Origin: Ecdyonurus torrentis
Taxonomy: Eukaryota > Arthropoda > Insecta > Ephemeroptera > Heptageniidae
NCBI GenBank assembly: GCA_949318235.1
Contig: OX439135.1
Span: 23,824,957 to 23,888,956, forward strand
Reading direction: 5' to 3'
Length of the DNA stretch: 64,000 nucleotides
In this document: positions 54,701 through 61,442 of the stretch, piece after piece
How positions within the stretch are numbered: the stretch's first letter is position 1
Layout: every line of letters starts with the position of its first letter
Position numbers and translations under genes: made by a program
The notes under the pieces: generated by a model
Told to the model about the DNA's origin: nothing
Database searches by the model: none
The model's input: only the letters and a program-made list of their open reading frames with translations

Positions 54701-57527
54701 GCCTGGCTCATGCGAATGTGTCAGAAGGCCCTCGGATAAAAAACCCTGGCTGTGCACGCAGGTAAAGCATATCGGCGAGCGGCACACAGGTAGGGTCTTT
54801 TGTCGTAGGGCCTTTTGTCCGCGGGCCTTCTGTCTGTATACGGGCTCATGCAGATAAAGCATAACTACAATTTTCCCTTAAAGGTGAAATTTTTATATTT
54901 TAATATTCACGGATATTTAGGCAATTTACCAAGTTGACTGGAAAGGCCTAAAATAAAATTAATAAAATATAAAAAAAGTAATAATATATAATAATTATAA
55001 AAAATATTTATAATTATATAATGAATAATAAAAAATTTAATAAAATTTATTAATTTATCAATAAAATATATTAAAATCTATTGAAAAGCATTTTTCGAAA
55101 AAATTTGGACTAAAAAAATTAATTAAGAATCAACTTGGGTTTGATTCTTACGTAAATTCAAATTTTGAAAAAAATTCTTCTAATTACTCACTTAAGAAAA
55201 AAATTAAGAAAAAAATTTGTTAAGTGAAACCAATTAAGAAAATTCTTAAGTGAAAAATCAGTTTCAATGTGAACACCAATCGTTCTTAAGTGAAAGTAAT
55301 TAGCAATTCCAATTACAAAAAGCTCAATGTGAACAAGGCATAAGAAATTAATTTAAAAATTAATAGCTATATTTACCGGCTTATTACGGTTAATTTTCAA
55401 TAAATAAATTTTCAATAACAGTAAATTTCTACAATCGATGCTATATTTCAACTTAAAATTACGCAGATATAAATTTAGAGTTTTTTTTTGACATATAAAA
55501 TAAACATTTACATTTTTAATTAGCATTTGTTGGTTTAAGAATTGATTAAAAAATTTATTATATGCAAAAGTATACTTTTATATACAAAGAAAAATTATTG
55601 TATCGCAATAGACGATAAGAAAAAGTTTTTTTGTAATATTTTCTATGTATTAAAAAAATAATCATATTTTTAAATAAATATTTGCAAATTTTATCGCAAA
55701 CAGTTTGCAAAAGAGTATAGTGTTAAACTACATCTATCTGTTTTTCCACTTATTTTGAAAATGTTTTTTTTTTCTCACATTGAAAATAAAAATTTCGTAT
55801 GAAATTCATAATCACGAAATATATAACTTATCCATAGCTGCGCAACCTGAGTAAATACATGCAGTGCTTGAATTAAATTTATATTTTTCTTTAATTGCAA
55901 GTTGCAAGTCAACATAAAATGAATTATGAATTCTTTGACTCTAAATTTTAATTTGACATGTTTACTGTCTGCAGTTGCATAGAAAAGAATTAATTTCAAG
56001 TTTCTGAACAAACCTATGGTTCAAAAATAGAGCAAAAGTATATAGTTTATAACTGTGACCTAATTTTGTTTGTGATAATTTTTTTAAACTACTCCAATAT
56101 ATTTTCTGATGTATTAATTTGTATGACCATTTTTTAAAATTATTACTAAGTGAACTTAAAAACGAAATTAAGAGAATTTTGAATTTGTAATATTAGATAT
56201 TCTATACGGTGATCATCCTTTTTTTAATTTTTTTTTTCATTTACTTAAGTCAACTTTGGAGCAAGAAATACTTATTTTTACGCATATTTTTGGTGAGTTG
56301 CGTCAATTATCGCGCTGTTGCTATTACGTAACGTGCAATATAGAAACTAAAACATCATATTATAGGTTATATACCGAAAAATCAGAATATTGTTTTATTT
56401 TGTTAATACAACGCTTCGTTCATGAGTTATGATTTTTTAAAGTTTGAGTTTGCGATCTTTTTTGCTCAACCGAAAGAGTAACTATTTTATTTCTAATAAA
56501 AATATAACATATTTATAATAAATAATTTATGCCTTGTTTGGCAATATTTATGATAATAATAACTGTTAAATGCCTCATTAATACTGCAAATATTAAAGGA
56601 GATAATTAGTTTTTTGTGTCTCCTGAAAAGTGGTCAAATGTGGACATCGGACATTAGTAAACTTTGAACCAAATGGACATCGGACATTAGTAAACTTTGA
56701 ACCAAGTGGACATCGGACATTAGTAAACTTTGAACCAAGTGGACATCGGACAATATAGCGGAACCACGACGATATATTATATATGTCATTATATATTTTT
56801 ATAAACCTCTATGCTCTATCTCCATTTGAGATATTCAGTTGACGCTGCTGCCTGGCGCCAACTCTCATTTGGTTTCTCTCTAGCAAATTTTAGCTTCACT
56901 TGTTTAAATATCAAGCAGTTAATTATTTCATTAATTAACCTTGCAAATTTATGCTCCCCTTTAGTATACCTATTTTAATTAAAGATTTATGTGTAATATA
57001 ACTTTCAATGTCACTTAATGTCAATTATAAAGCAATTGCTTTAATTGGTTTTGATACTCTTATTACATTTCTTTGATTTGCATATTAACTTGAAACGTTT
57101 TTTTTCTTATACCTATATATTATTTTTAATTATAAATAGGTGTATGGATTAATTTGCTAGTGCTGGGTTGACCCTGGTGATCACCACTTGAAATTATAAA
57201 TAATGCCATCACCTTACATATGTTTTATAACACTATATAATTATTATACTGTACATCTAAATTTGTCTTACTTTTGTTATTTTCACAGAAGTGCAGAGTG
57301 TCAATGAAACAGAACAATTCCTAGTGGACTTTGTAGGAGAAGTTGGACGTAGAGTACGAAGTGTCGCTGCATGTGTTTCTATTCGCTGTATCAAAGACGG
57401 GCCATTCCTATTAGAACATGCATTATCTAGATCAGAGTGGAATTTATCAAGAATCATGACTAATATGAAAATATGTTCCCAAATTTTAAATGAACAATAT
57501 AAGCAGAAATTAGTTGATACTGCTTAA
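41279..57527 (+). CDS. TRUB2: TRUB2, mitochondrial-type pseudouridine synthase, complete gene of five exons
   Basis: Joining exons 41279-41402, 42536-42748, 44100-44319, 50729-50868 and 57289-57527 gives one 936-nt frame, 311 aa, with every junction GT-AG and in phase (1, 1, 2, 1). The protein starts with the TruB signature N-G-I-I-C-V-Y-K-P-L. Exon 2/3 carries the region equivalent to the TruB active-site motif (G-P-N-T-T-G-V-F), exon 3 has 'TREHTMRTLHISGRLGTATD', and exon 4/5 has D-P-Q-S-Q-E-A-Y-E, R-C-I-K-F-Q-P-P-D-F and E-W-N-L, typical of TRUB2 rather than TRUB1. TRUB2 pseudouridylates mitochondrial mRNAs and supports mitoribosome function. The start ATG is the first in frame and places the conserved motif about 17 residues in. 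The expected catalytic Asp position reads Gly (see findings). Introns 3 and 4 (about 6.4 kb each) are swollen by mobile elements. Confidence 0.88.
41845..42230. mobile_element. MITE family E copy in TRUB2 intron 1
   Basis: Starts GTAGGGTGTATCCGCATGA and ends 'gtaatccagatacacc'. TGACGTCA at 41861-41868. Includes a ~31-nt poly(T) tract (42095-42125). Confidence 0.75.
42301..42480. mobile_element. Hairpin foldback, family J copy, in TRUB2 intron 1
   Basis: TTACCCGGAAAAGTGAACG at the left is matched by CGTTCACTTTGACGGGTAA at the right. The arms carry CTACACTTTACAAA and its inverse. Its right end lies only 55 bp from the exon 2 acceptor. Confidence 0.75.
42536..42748 (+). CDS. TRUB2: TRUB2 exon 2
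   Basis: Acceptor CATATTTTAG|AT and donor TCTTTT|GTAAGTAT, 213 nt, phase 1 in and phase 1 out. Ends within the active-site loop motif G-P-N-T-T-G-V-F. Confidence 0.85.
42815..43145. mobile_element. MITE family D-prime copy in TRUB2 intron 2
   Basis: Inverse of the copy at 36590-36900, from 'aaatcaggtactgcgggatttgacta' to 'gccatctgaatacaac'. Confidence 0.7.
43146..43290. repeat. Penelope-terminus-like fragment in TRUB2 intron 2
   Basis: Words such as 'aaaccatcgtgattaggtttgata', 'gaaagaaaagaatag' and 'agagtcccatagtt' resemble the 30-bp left tip and 3' end of the Penelope-like element at 44701. Diverged. Confidence 0.4.
43678..44069. mobile_element. MITE family C copy in TRUB2 intron 2
   Basis: Palindromic copy (CTAAAGCCCTTGTTAACTTAC...GTAAGTTGACAAGAACTTTAA) with TGACGTCA in each arm (43811-43818, 43927-43934). 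It ends 30 bp before the exon 3 acceptor. Confidence 0.85.
44100..44319 (+). CDS. TRUB2: TRUB2 exon 3
   Basis: Acceptor TTGTGTGCAG|TG and donor TTTGA|GTAAGTT, 220 nt, phase 1 in and phase 2 out. Encodes G-I-N-G-G-A-H-K and the central synthase fold up to H-R-R-Q-A-F-E. Confidence 0.88.
44505..44645. repeat. Solo Penelope-type terminus, older copy
   Basis: An inverted pair 'gttgtatgaagaggtctaac' / 'acctcgacctctccatacaactt' with 'ctcacgtggcacacag', homologous to 58085-58310 and to the ends of the large element immediately to the right. Confidence 0.55.
44686..44700. repeat. Left target-site duplication of the Penelope-like dimer
   Basis: TTAATTGAAAGAAAT, repeated exactly at 50643-50657. Confidence 0.85.
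45089..47734 (-). CDS. Penelope-like RT + GIY-YIG polyprotein, left copy
   Basis: From the ATG at 47734 (M-K-K-L-S-K-L) the frame is 881 aa. It is also open upstream to 47866, but that extension is the antisense of the right arm and is artefactual. The spacer supplies about 29 residues (L-C-L-E-A-L-Q-V-R-G-Y-I-G-K...) absent from the right copy, so this copy is the more complete at its 5' end. The start codon itself sits in the junction with the right arm, so the true N-terminus may be lost. Domains are as in the right copy, with no frameshift or stop. The protein would perform target-primed reverse transcription in the nucleus. Confidence 0.88.
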   Translation of the reverse strand: MKKLSKLCLEALQVRGYIGKPATSPPSPPPLISNKPCLVALLGLSQPNTSKHVSLPTSHISAEREQRSRAAKGGGTRRCQSQSPTLTTALNTNDPHSQTTKELKVHNISSYQITEEEISVLSLGLSFAPTPKFDHFILCKDVEAYIRNLKWKHFIANSEQFPESEQLRLKYLLPENNNNEKIREFLLNFKPPSSIVDPHLPPTHPLERYAECLRNFVSKSNFPDFLDHKSNLKDNQKIAIKNLQDNENIMILPPDKGSTIVVMDKKDYIAEAHRQLNDTTTYRRLDEDPTKKYNDEIKYFLEKFAPCENFNNREIALLSPPDPRTSRFYLLPKIHKPGNPGRPIISSYNSPTERISALVDHYLQPMVKSLPSHIKDTTHFLEIIKNDIPQPLPPDWLLVTIDVTSLYTNINHLMGIRAVEHYLEKRPKPHVPTTGFLLQLVRFILQRNNFHFMNEHYEQKCGTAMGTRMAPSYANLTMGLLECEFMGRQKYKPHLWKRFIDDIFMVWQHGIGPLHEFLDELNKFSCLKFTHSTSPNSATFLDVDINIDDGKLITSIHIKPTNHMQYLHYNSCHPPRTIRSIPFSLACRGNRIPNTDQTKSKYIDSITTAFSTRGYPKHLVEKQIAKAANRFSLGDKTPCDQNKTNNDNQSIRPFITTYHPKLEKEIRQMLQYAHPILATTETNLLLPKIPPIAFRQPPNIKAILSHTDPTPKPKPLPSGSFPCQNNGKQSNRGRRCDTCITQIPSKTFTGPVTNLTYPIHGHNTCTSENVIYKLECTQHTTNPTTGQQEKCQAFYIGLTTQKARDRMNGHRQSVKNNEMEKPVAEHAASHGISNFQLCYKSTILRTIPGPANYATLRQYELAYQHILRSRKAQGLPGLNIR
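47644..47730. other. Unpaired 87-bp spacer of the inverted dimer
   Basis: Single-copy sequence at the symmetry centre. Reads in frame with the left ORF and not with the right. Would be the loop of a hairpin transcript with ~2.9-kb arms. Confidence 0.85.
47718..50285 (+). CDS. Penelope-like RT + GIY-YIG polyprotein, right copy
   Basis: An open frame of 855 aa. The first five residues come from antisense spacer, so native sequence starts near residue 6 and the copy is 5'-truncated. Reverse transcriptase motifs in order: P-P-D-K-G-S-T (~227), P-K-I-H-K-P-G-N-P-G-R-P (~306), catalytic I-D-V-T-S-L-Y-T-N (Asp ~376), G-T-A-M-G-T-R-M-A-P (~436) and R-F-I-D-D-I-F (Asp pair ~475-476). A C-x-x-C linker (~710) follows, then a GIY-YIG nuclease: V-I-Y-K-L-E-C, F-Y-I-G-L-T (~768), R-M-N-G-H-R and the catalytic Glu of V-A-E-H (~799). 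This order defines endonuclease-positive Penelope-like elements. Codon composition is less A+T-rich than the host DNA. Both catalytic centres look intact. Confidence 0.92.
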   Translation: MDNFFISNKPCLVALLGLSQPNTSKHVSLPTSHISAEREQRSRAAKGGGTRRCQSQSPTLTTALNTNDPHSQTTKELKVHNISSYQITEEEISVLSLGLSFAPTPKFDHFILCKDVEAYIRNLKWKHFIANSEQFPESEQLRLKYLLPENNNNEKIREFLLNFKPPSSIVDPHLPPTHPLERYAECLRNFVSKSNFPDFLDHKSNLKDNQKIAIKNLQDNENIMILPPDKGSTIVVMDKKDYIAEAHRQLNDTTTYRRLDEDPTKKYNDEIKYFLEKFAPCENFNNREIALLSPPDPRTSRFYLLPKIHKPGNPGRPIISSYNSPTERISALVDHYLQPMVKSLPSHIKDTTHFLEIIKNDIPQPLPPDWLLVTIDVTSLYTNINHLMGIRAVEHYLEKRPKPHVPTTGFLLQLVRFILQRNNFHFMNEHYEQKCGTAMGTRMAPSYANLTMGLLECEFMGRQKYKPHLWKRFIDDIFMVWQHGIGPLHEFLDELNKFSCLKFTHSTSPNSATFLDVDINIDDGKLITSIHIKPTNHMQYLHYNSCHPPRTIRSIPFSLACRGNRIPNTDQTKSKYIDSITTAFSTRGYPKHLVEKQIAKAANRFSLGDKTPCDQNKTNNDNQSIRPFITTYHPKLEKEIRQMLQYAHPILATTETNLLLPKIPPIAFRQPPNIKAILSHTDPTPKPKPLPSGSFPCQNNGKQSNRGRRCDTCITQIPSKTFTSPVTNLTYPIHGHNTCTSENVIYKLECTQHTTNPTTGQQEKCQAFYIGLTTQKARDRMNGHRQSVKNNEMEKPVAEHAASHGISNFQLCYKSTILRTIPGPANYATLRQYELAYQHILRSRKAQGLPGLNIR
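50490..50525 (+). ncRNA. Degenerate hammerhead-like core in the Penelope 3' region
   Basis: Penelope-like elements are known to carry hammerhead ribozymes. Here TTGATTGATA is followed by a GTCAT...ATGAC stem and GAAA (50519-50522), the order of a hammerhead CUGANGA-stem II-GAAA core, but C3 and the spacing differ from consensus and I could not build stem III. The mirror copy lies at about 44849-44884 on the minus strand. Confidence 0.3.
50643..50657. repeat. Right target-site duplication of the Penelope-like dimer
   Basis: TTAATTGAAAGAAAT, identical to 44686-44700. The first two bases overlap the chance symmetry of the arm end. Confidence 0.85.
50729..50868 (+). CDS. TRUB2: TRUB2 exon 4
   Basis: Acceptor TTCTTTTTCAG|AT and donor ACAATAG|GTAGGT, 140 nt, phase 2 in and phase 1 out. 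Encodes F-A-K-I-D-P-Q-S-Q-E-A-Y-E and F-Q-P-P-D-F. Confidence 0.88.
50870..52600. repeat. Imperfect large inverted repeat in TRUB2 intron 4
   Basis: Blocks at 50890-51145 ('aaaaacacatag', 'ggaatgggag', 'gtaagtggctcatat', 'gataattaaaaatatttta') recur in reverse at 52410-52570. The centre holds purine microsatellites and a more balanced-composition tract (51795-52400) with no open frame and no recognised homology. Probably a decayed foldback element. Confidence 0.5.
51590..51784. repeat. Two (AG)n arrays in a ~135-bp direct repeat
   Basis: Two AG runs (about 51589-51674 and 51714-51784) follow copies of the word AGCCAATAATGCAAGTC(C/T)AAAA. The same word precedes shorter GAGAGGGGGG runs at 51488 and 51562, so the flank plus array has been tandemly duplicated. 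The 90-aa Ser-Leu ORFs on the minus strand are artefacts. Confidence 0.9.
52610..52775. mobile_element. Miniature foldback with Penelope-like ends, copy 1
   Basis: AAGGATAGAAGAAACCAACAAGTGCCTTAC at the left is matched by the inverse GTAAGGCGTTTGTTGGTTTC... at the right. The right end (TGTGCCATCAAGACTTTC...GGTAAGGC...TTTCTTTGATTA) is homologous to the 3' end of the Penelope-like element. Confidence 0.65.
52905..53050. mobile_element. Foldback, family M, copy 1
   Basis: The left arm GACAGAAGGCCCGCGGACAA... and right arm ...TTTTGTCCACGGACCTTCTGTC are built from iterated GGACAAAAGGCCC words. The loop contains CGCCGCTCGCCGATATGC. Much more G+C-rich than its surroundings. A second copy lies in inverse orientation at 54718-54850. 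Confidence 0.8.
53550..55345. mobile_element. Foldback, family S, nested inside family L
   Basis: ATGCCTTGTTCACATTGAGC...AATTACTTTCACTTAAG at the left is matched by CTTAAGTGAAAGTAATTAGC...GTGAACAAGGCAT at the right. A further inner pair is built on AAGAATCAAACCCAACTTGA. The interior has a diverged tandem repeat around 'ttttgtaacttcaaccct' (about 54020, 54160, 54320), a poly(C) tract (54605-54621) and the second family M copy. Partial family S ends also occur at 21568 and at the right window edge. Confidence 0.75.
54718..54850. mobile_element. Foldback, family M, copy 2 (inverted)
   Basis: 'cagaaggccctcgg...gccgctcgccgatatgc'-type sequence in the opposite orientation to 52905-53050, with the same arm words and the same central palindromic core. 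Confidence 0.75.
56785..57288. other. End of TRUB2 intron 4; nothing recognised
   Basis: Unique A+T-rich sequence up to the acceptor TATTTTCACAG at 57278-57288. Confidence 0.5.
57289..57527 (+). CDS. TRUB2: TRUB2 exon 5 (last)
   Basis: Acceptor CACAG|AA to stop TAA at 57525-57527, 239 nt. Encodes the C-terminal domain including A-L-S-R-S-E-W-N-L. The putative polyadenylation signal AATAAA is at 57549-57554, 22 bp after the stop, which implies a very short 3' UTR. Confidence 0.88.
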
Positions 57528-57548
57528 GCTTGTGTATATGAAAAATAT

Positions 57549-57554
57549 AATAAA
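57549..57554 (+). terminator. Candidate TRUB2 poly(A) signal
   Basis: AATAAA, 22 bp after the TRUB2 stop codon, followed by T-rich sequence. Confidence 0.6.
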
Positions 57555-57714
57555 TTATAGTTCTTGTATTATAGTTTTTGTTTTATTATTATGTTTTTCC
57601 CTCATAATGGTTTAGCATGTCGCTAATGTATTTTTATGGGATATCTAAATAGAAAAGGTCAAGTCACAATTATTGGCACTTACTTGTTAGAGAAATGTTA
57701 ATACATAATCAAGG

Positions 57715-58010
57715 AAAGTATATGAGAAACCAACAAGCAGTGCCTTACCACGATGAAGTCCATAGCTTGGTGAAAATCTAGATGGCACAGCTTACACAAA
57801 TATTTATAAGTTTGACGTTTCAAGGGCAACAGCCCTATTCTTCACTCTACGCTCTAAGCAACTGAAGAAGAGGCTGTTGCCCTTGAAACTTCTTAGATAA
57901 CTTTGTAAATATTTGTGTAAGCTGTGCCATCAAGATTTTCACCAAGCTACGTAAGGACCTCATCGTGATAAGGCGCCTGTTGGTTTCTCCTATCCTTTTC
58001 TTTGATTACA
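57715..58010. mobile_element. Miniature inverted dimer with Penelope-like ends, copy 2
   Basis: The left arm (GAGAAACCAACAAGCAGTGCC...GTTTCAAGGGCAACAGCC) is matched in reverse by GGCTGTTGCCCTTGAAACTT...CTGTTGGTTTCTC. Its right end shares TGTGCCATCAAGATTTTC and CTATCCTTTTCTTTGATTA with the end of the large element, so it looks like two Penelope termini in head-to-head arrangement with the coding part lost. The centre holds a hammerhead-like core. Confidence 0.7.
57862..57888 (+). ncRNA. Hammerhead-like core in the miniature dimer
   Basis: CTGAAGA (57862-57868) matches the CUGANGA core. It is followed by a ~6-bp stem with loop TGTT (one mismatch) and GAAA (57885-57888). Hammerhead ribozymes are established components of Penelope-like elements. 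I could not identify a convincing stem III or cleavage site, so activity is doubtful. Confidence 0.4.
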
Positions 58011-58084
58011 TAATGAAACCAAAATGGTTTGATCTTTCCTTATTATTTATACATTAGATAAATGTTCAAGTCTCTCTTTATTGG

Positions 58085-58310
58085 TTGAGGTTACTTTATA
58101 AGGAAAAAAACATAGTGGTTATAAGATCAATAATAAAGAAAAGGATAGAATTACCAGCAAGGTCCTCACTTACCACAGTAGAAGTTGTATGAAGAGGTCA
58201 AATAAATATCACAGTTCTTTTTATAACAAAACTGTGTGCCACGTGAGACTTCAAACTTGCCATAGAACTTCTATACAATATACCCTATACTTCTATAAAT
58301 AAAAGGTATT
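58085..58310. repeat. Solo Penelope-type terminus
   Basis: The order 'ataaggaaaaaaacatagtgg', 'ataaagaaaaggatag', 'accagcaaggtcctcactta', CCACAGTAGAAGTTGTATG, ending GCCATAGAACTTCTATA, follows the left tip and 3' end of the Penelope-like dimer (44701-44800). Confidence 0.65.
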
Positions 58311-58392
58311 TACGCGAAAATATAGTGATAGACCTACAACTTTTCTTCCTGAATGAAACCATATTGAATATCTCTATTAAAATATAACATGA

Positions 58393-58545
58393 TAGTAATG
58401 ATGTTCATAAACCCCATTTTTCATGCCCCAAACCACAAAAAAAAATGACCATTAAAATATTTTTAATGCTTTTTAAATGTTTTTTTTTTTTTTTTTTTTT
58501 TTGAGCAAGAGAACAGGGTTTACTAACTTCATTATTATACATACC
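58393..58545. mobile_element. Foldback, family R, copy 3
   Basis: Begins 'gatgttcataaaccccatttttcatgccccaaaccac' and ends 'gagcaagagaacagggttta', words shared with 32238-32480. Contains a poly(T) tract. Confidence 0.6.
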
Positions 58546-58789
58546 TTTTGCAACTTAATTAATGTAGGCACCAATTTAATGTTGGAATAGCATCTTCTTA
58601 TATACATGAGGTGCCCCTTTCAGAATCAGCTCATTCTCCCATTCCCCAAATTTTCAAATCTGAGTCTATCATGAGGCACACACATATTCTTATTGTTTCT
58701 CTTGTCCAGTGAAATATCCACTGATTATCTCTGACTCTGTGCCAGCAAGATTTTTACCAAGCTATATATACCCTGGCCAAAATAAGATC

Positions 58790-58985
58790 AGAGATTTCTA
58801 CAACTGGACGCACCCCTATTTCTGAAACAATTTCCCCCAGATAAACACCAAAATTTTACAGGTGATCAGCATAATATTGAAGTTAATATGTGTTAAATTT
58901 TATTTCTATAACTTGATTAGAATACGAGAAAAGGGGGTGCATCTGGTTCTAATAACCTCTCTTCTTATTTTGGTAATGGTGTATA
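58790..58985. mobile_element. MITE family Q, copy 2
   Basis: Inverse of 2262-2432: 'tgcatctggttctaataacctctcttcttattttgg' with the family's conserved middle. A family K hairpin follows directly. Confidence 0.6.
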
Positions 58986-59243
58986 TCGATCTTTGTTGCG
59001 AAAAAAAGGCCTATCTCGTTTTTTGTCAGTGGAAGCAAAAGGCCTATCTTGTATTTTGTCAGTGGAAGCAAAAGGCCTATCTCGTATTTTGTCAGTGGAA
59101 GCAAAAGGTCTATTTTGAGCGCCATCTACATAACGTTCGGGAACGAGATAGGCCTTTTGCTTCCACTGACAAAATAAGAGATAGGCCTTTTGCTTCCACT
59201 GACAAAAAACGAGATAGGCCTTTTTTTCGCAACAAGATCGATA
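58986..59243. mobile_element. Hairpin foldback, family K, copy 1
   Basis: The left arm ATCGATCTTTGTTGCGAAAA plus about three direct copies of a ~40-bp unit (AAGGCCTATCTCGT, TTTTGTCAGTGGAAGC) is matched by the inverted right arm ending CGCAACAAGATCGAT. The ~45-bp loop contains CATAACGTTCGGGAACGAG. ORFs of 112-136 aa on both strands are read through the iterons and are not genes. Confidence 0.85.
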
Positions 59244-59477
59244 TGAATATATGTGTCCACAGTGTAAATTGATTAGAAAATTAAATTCCATGCATTCTTG
59301 CATTGGTTATATAATGCCCTATATTTGAAAATTCCTTTAAAAAAATAAACGTTATTTGTCTACAAAACTGTTTTCTGGGATATAAAATGACCAGAGAGAG
59401 ATATTGTTATCAAAAAACATTACATTCAATTATTTCAAATAAAACTGAAAAAAAAAATAATAATAATAAAAAAAATA

Positions 59478-59530
59478 ATGGGGTGCATCCGGTTGTAATA
59501 ACCTCTCTTATTTTGGTATTGGTGTAGGAG
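59478..59530. mobile_element. MITE family Q, terminal fragment
   Basis: 'ggggtgcatccggttgtaataacctctcttattttggtattggtgta', the same terminus as in the other family Q copies. Confidence 0.55.
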
Positions 59531-59709
59531 TGTCTTCAGTATGGCAAGACCCTTATTGCTCTGGCTTCTTCTATTAATTTCATCTTCCACATATTCACAT
59601 GATGTATAATCCAAAGTACCCAGTGAGTTATTTTAAAGACTCTGAAAAAGGATTTTACATATTTTTACCACCCAATAAAAGTTGATACATGAAAATGAGA
59701 GAGCTGGAG

Positions 59710-60195
59710 TTCCATGCTGCACTTCTCCACCTTTTACTTGACTTATATTTTCGCTCACCCATTGTTCCTTCTCTCTAGTTTGCATGTTAACTCCATCACC
59801 TTAAAGAGCCCCTGGCCTCAAAAACAAATTTCCCCTCAATGATAAAACATGAGATGTGGCTATTATAAATACACCCATATTTTGTACCTTAACCCTTCAG
59901 TTCCCTTACAAACTAGGGAGAAAACTTGTAAAGTAGGCAACCCGCGCTACAATTTCTATTGTAGACCCGGAATTGATGACGTCATGAATTCCTAAAGTTT
60001 CCTACTTTACAGTTTTTCAACCCCAGTTTGTGAGGCTATAGAAGGGTTGAAGGATATAATATGATGTGTATGAATGATAGTCCCATCTCATGATTTTTAC
60101 ATATTTGATTTAATTTTTTGAGGCCAGCAGCACTTTAAGCTTCCTGTCTAGACCAAGTCAAGTAAAAGGTGGAGAAGTGCAGCAGTGAACACCTC
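59710..60195. mobile_element. Inverted repeat enclosing a TTAA-bounded MITE (family P)
   Basis: Outer arms: GCTGCACTTCTCCACCTTTTACTTGACT at about 59716-59743 and its inverse at about 60153-60182. Nested inside is a complete MITE, 59801-60138, with ends TTAAAGAGCCCCTGGCCTCA and TGAGGCCAGCAGCACTTTAA and TGACGTCA at 59977-59984. A diverged relative of the MITE interior is at 62390-62480. Confidence 0.8.
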
Positions 60196-60199
60196 TTTT

Positions 60200-60730
60200 A
60201 TTGTTATTCATCGACTCATATTGATGCGGTGAAAACACGTAAAATCCTTCGAGTATCAATTTTAATAAAACTCGCCGATTCATTTTCTCACTCCTTTCTT
60301 CCATAACATAATCTAACTTTCTAAAAAATAATATCCCACACGATGGAATAAGATAGATTTCAAGTAATCTCTATTTACATGCAATTTTAGTTATTGCACT
60401 GCTTGTAAAATAATATTTTTAATCCTAATAAAACGTACACTAGCTCGAAGCACTGCAATAATAGAAAAGTATGCAGCGTAATGATAGATTTTATATAAAT
60501 TTGTTATGCCTCTTTTATTACTGTACTTAAAAACTACTGGAAAAAAGGAGTGGAATAAACCAGAAAAAAAGTGTAAATATAAAATCATCTTTATATTTTG
60601 ATCTCCCATAAAAACCCTCAACAATATAAAAGAATTTATTTCATATCATACACTGGGTTTAAAAATAACTTAAATATTTCTTTCTAAAAACTTATAATCT
60701 ATGAAAGGCTTCCTAATTTTTTTTTTTTTT
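60200..60730. other. No gene seen between TRUB2 and RPL5
   Basis: A+T-rich intergenic DNA. A 77-aa ORF (60391-60624, minus) has no recognisable domain and typical non-coding composition. Confidence 0.5.
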
Positions 60731-60737
60731 TTATAGG

Positions 60738-60968
60738 AAATATCGATCTTATTGCGAACAAAAGGCCTTTCTCGTTTTTTGTCAGTGGAAGCAAAAGGCG
60801 TATCTCGTATTTTGTCAGTGGAAGCAAAAGGCCTATCTCGTTCCCGAACGTTATGGTGATAGCGCTCGAGATAGGCCTTTTGCTTCCACTGACAAAATAC
60901 GAGATACGCCTTTTGCTTCCACTGACAAAAAACGAGATAGGCCTTTTTTTCGCAACAAGATCGATATA
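60738..60968. mobile_element. Hairpin foldback, family K, copy 2
   Basis: Termini ATATCGATCTTATTGCGAAC and CGCAACAAGATCGATAT. The same ~40-bp unit occurs twice per arm, against about three in copy 1, so iteron number varies between copies. Loop 'cccgaacgttatggtgatagcgctc'. Confidence 0.85.
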
Positions 60969-61442
60969 TATATATATATATTTTTTTTAGGCTGTTATAA
61001 AATATGCTATGCAATTTTTCTTTCTTTTTAAATAAACGTTTTGGAATTCAAATTACACTAATTCTTAACTTGCAAAACTTTACTTAATTATGCAATTTAA
61101 AACAAGAATGCCAGGTGCATTTTTAATCTAAGAATTTACTTAAGAAGAATTGAGATCGCAACATTCTTTAAAACCTGACCTTGTTAAATTAAGTTATTTT
61201 TGAGAAAATATGAAATTATAATCAATTAAATGAGTGGGGGGAACAAAATAATACATATTTTTAATCGTGTTGTTGATGTCCTTATACAATAATCATATTG
61301 TAGCTTTACCTTCAAAAGGACAAACTTTTTAAGTCTTATTTTCTTGCATAAAAACTCATCTTTATTTTTACCAGATCTTAAAAAAAAAAAATGTAAAAAA
61401 TAATAATAATAATGATTAGGAGGGGGGAAAAAAAGAGGTTAA

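Larger units (their letters stand above)
53180..56778. mobile_element. Large foldback, family L, with iteron-bearing arms
   Basis: The left terminus ATATCGTCGTGGTTCCGCTA is matched exactly by TAGCGGAACCACGACGATAT at the right. Each arm then carries about four direct copies of a ~33-bp unit containing GTCCGATGTCCA(C/T)TTGGTTC and TTTACTAAT (53205-53335 and, inverted, 56638-56760). The ~3.3-kb interior has no transposase ORF and contains nested elements of families S and M. A short relative lies at 62187-62350 in the RPL5 intron. Target duplication not identified. Confidence 0.8.

Noticed and set aside
55775..56011. 78-aa minus-strand ORF inside foldback L, considered as a transposase remnant
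   Set aside because: No transposase motif (such as DDE) and composition indistinguishable from surrounding non-coding DNA.
58862..59303. ORFs of 112-136 aa with repeated peptide units on both strands
   Set aside because: They are translations of the ~40-bp iterons of a hairpin element, present on both strands, and have no splice sites or homology.
60670..61014. 114-aa ORF on the minus strand
   Set aside because: The same iteron hairpin (family K copy 2) read through, with an (AT)n tail.
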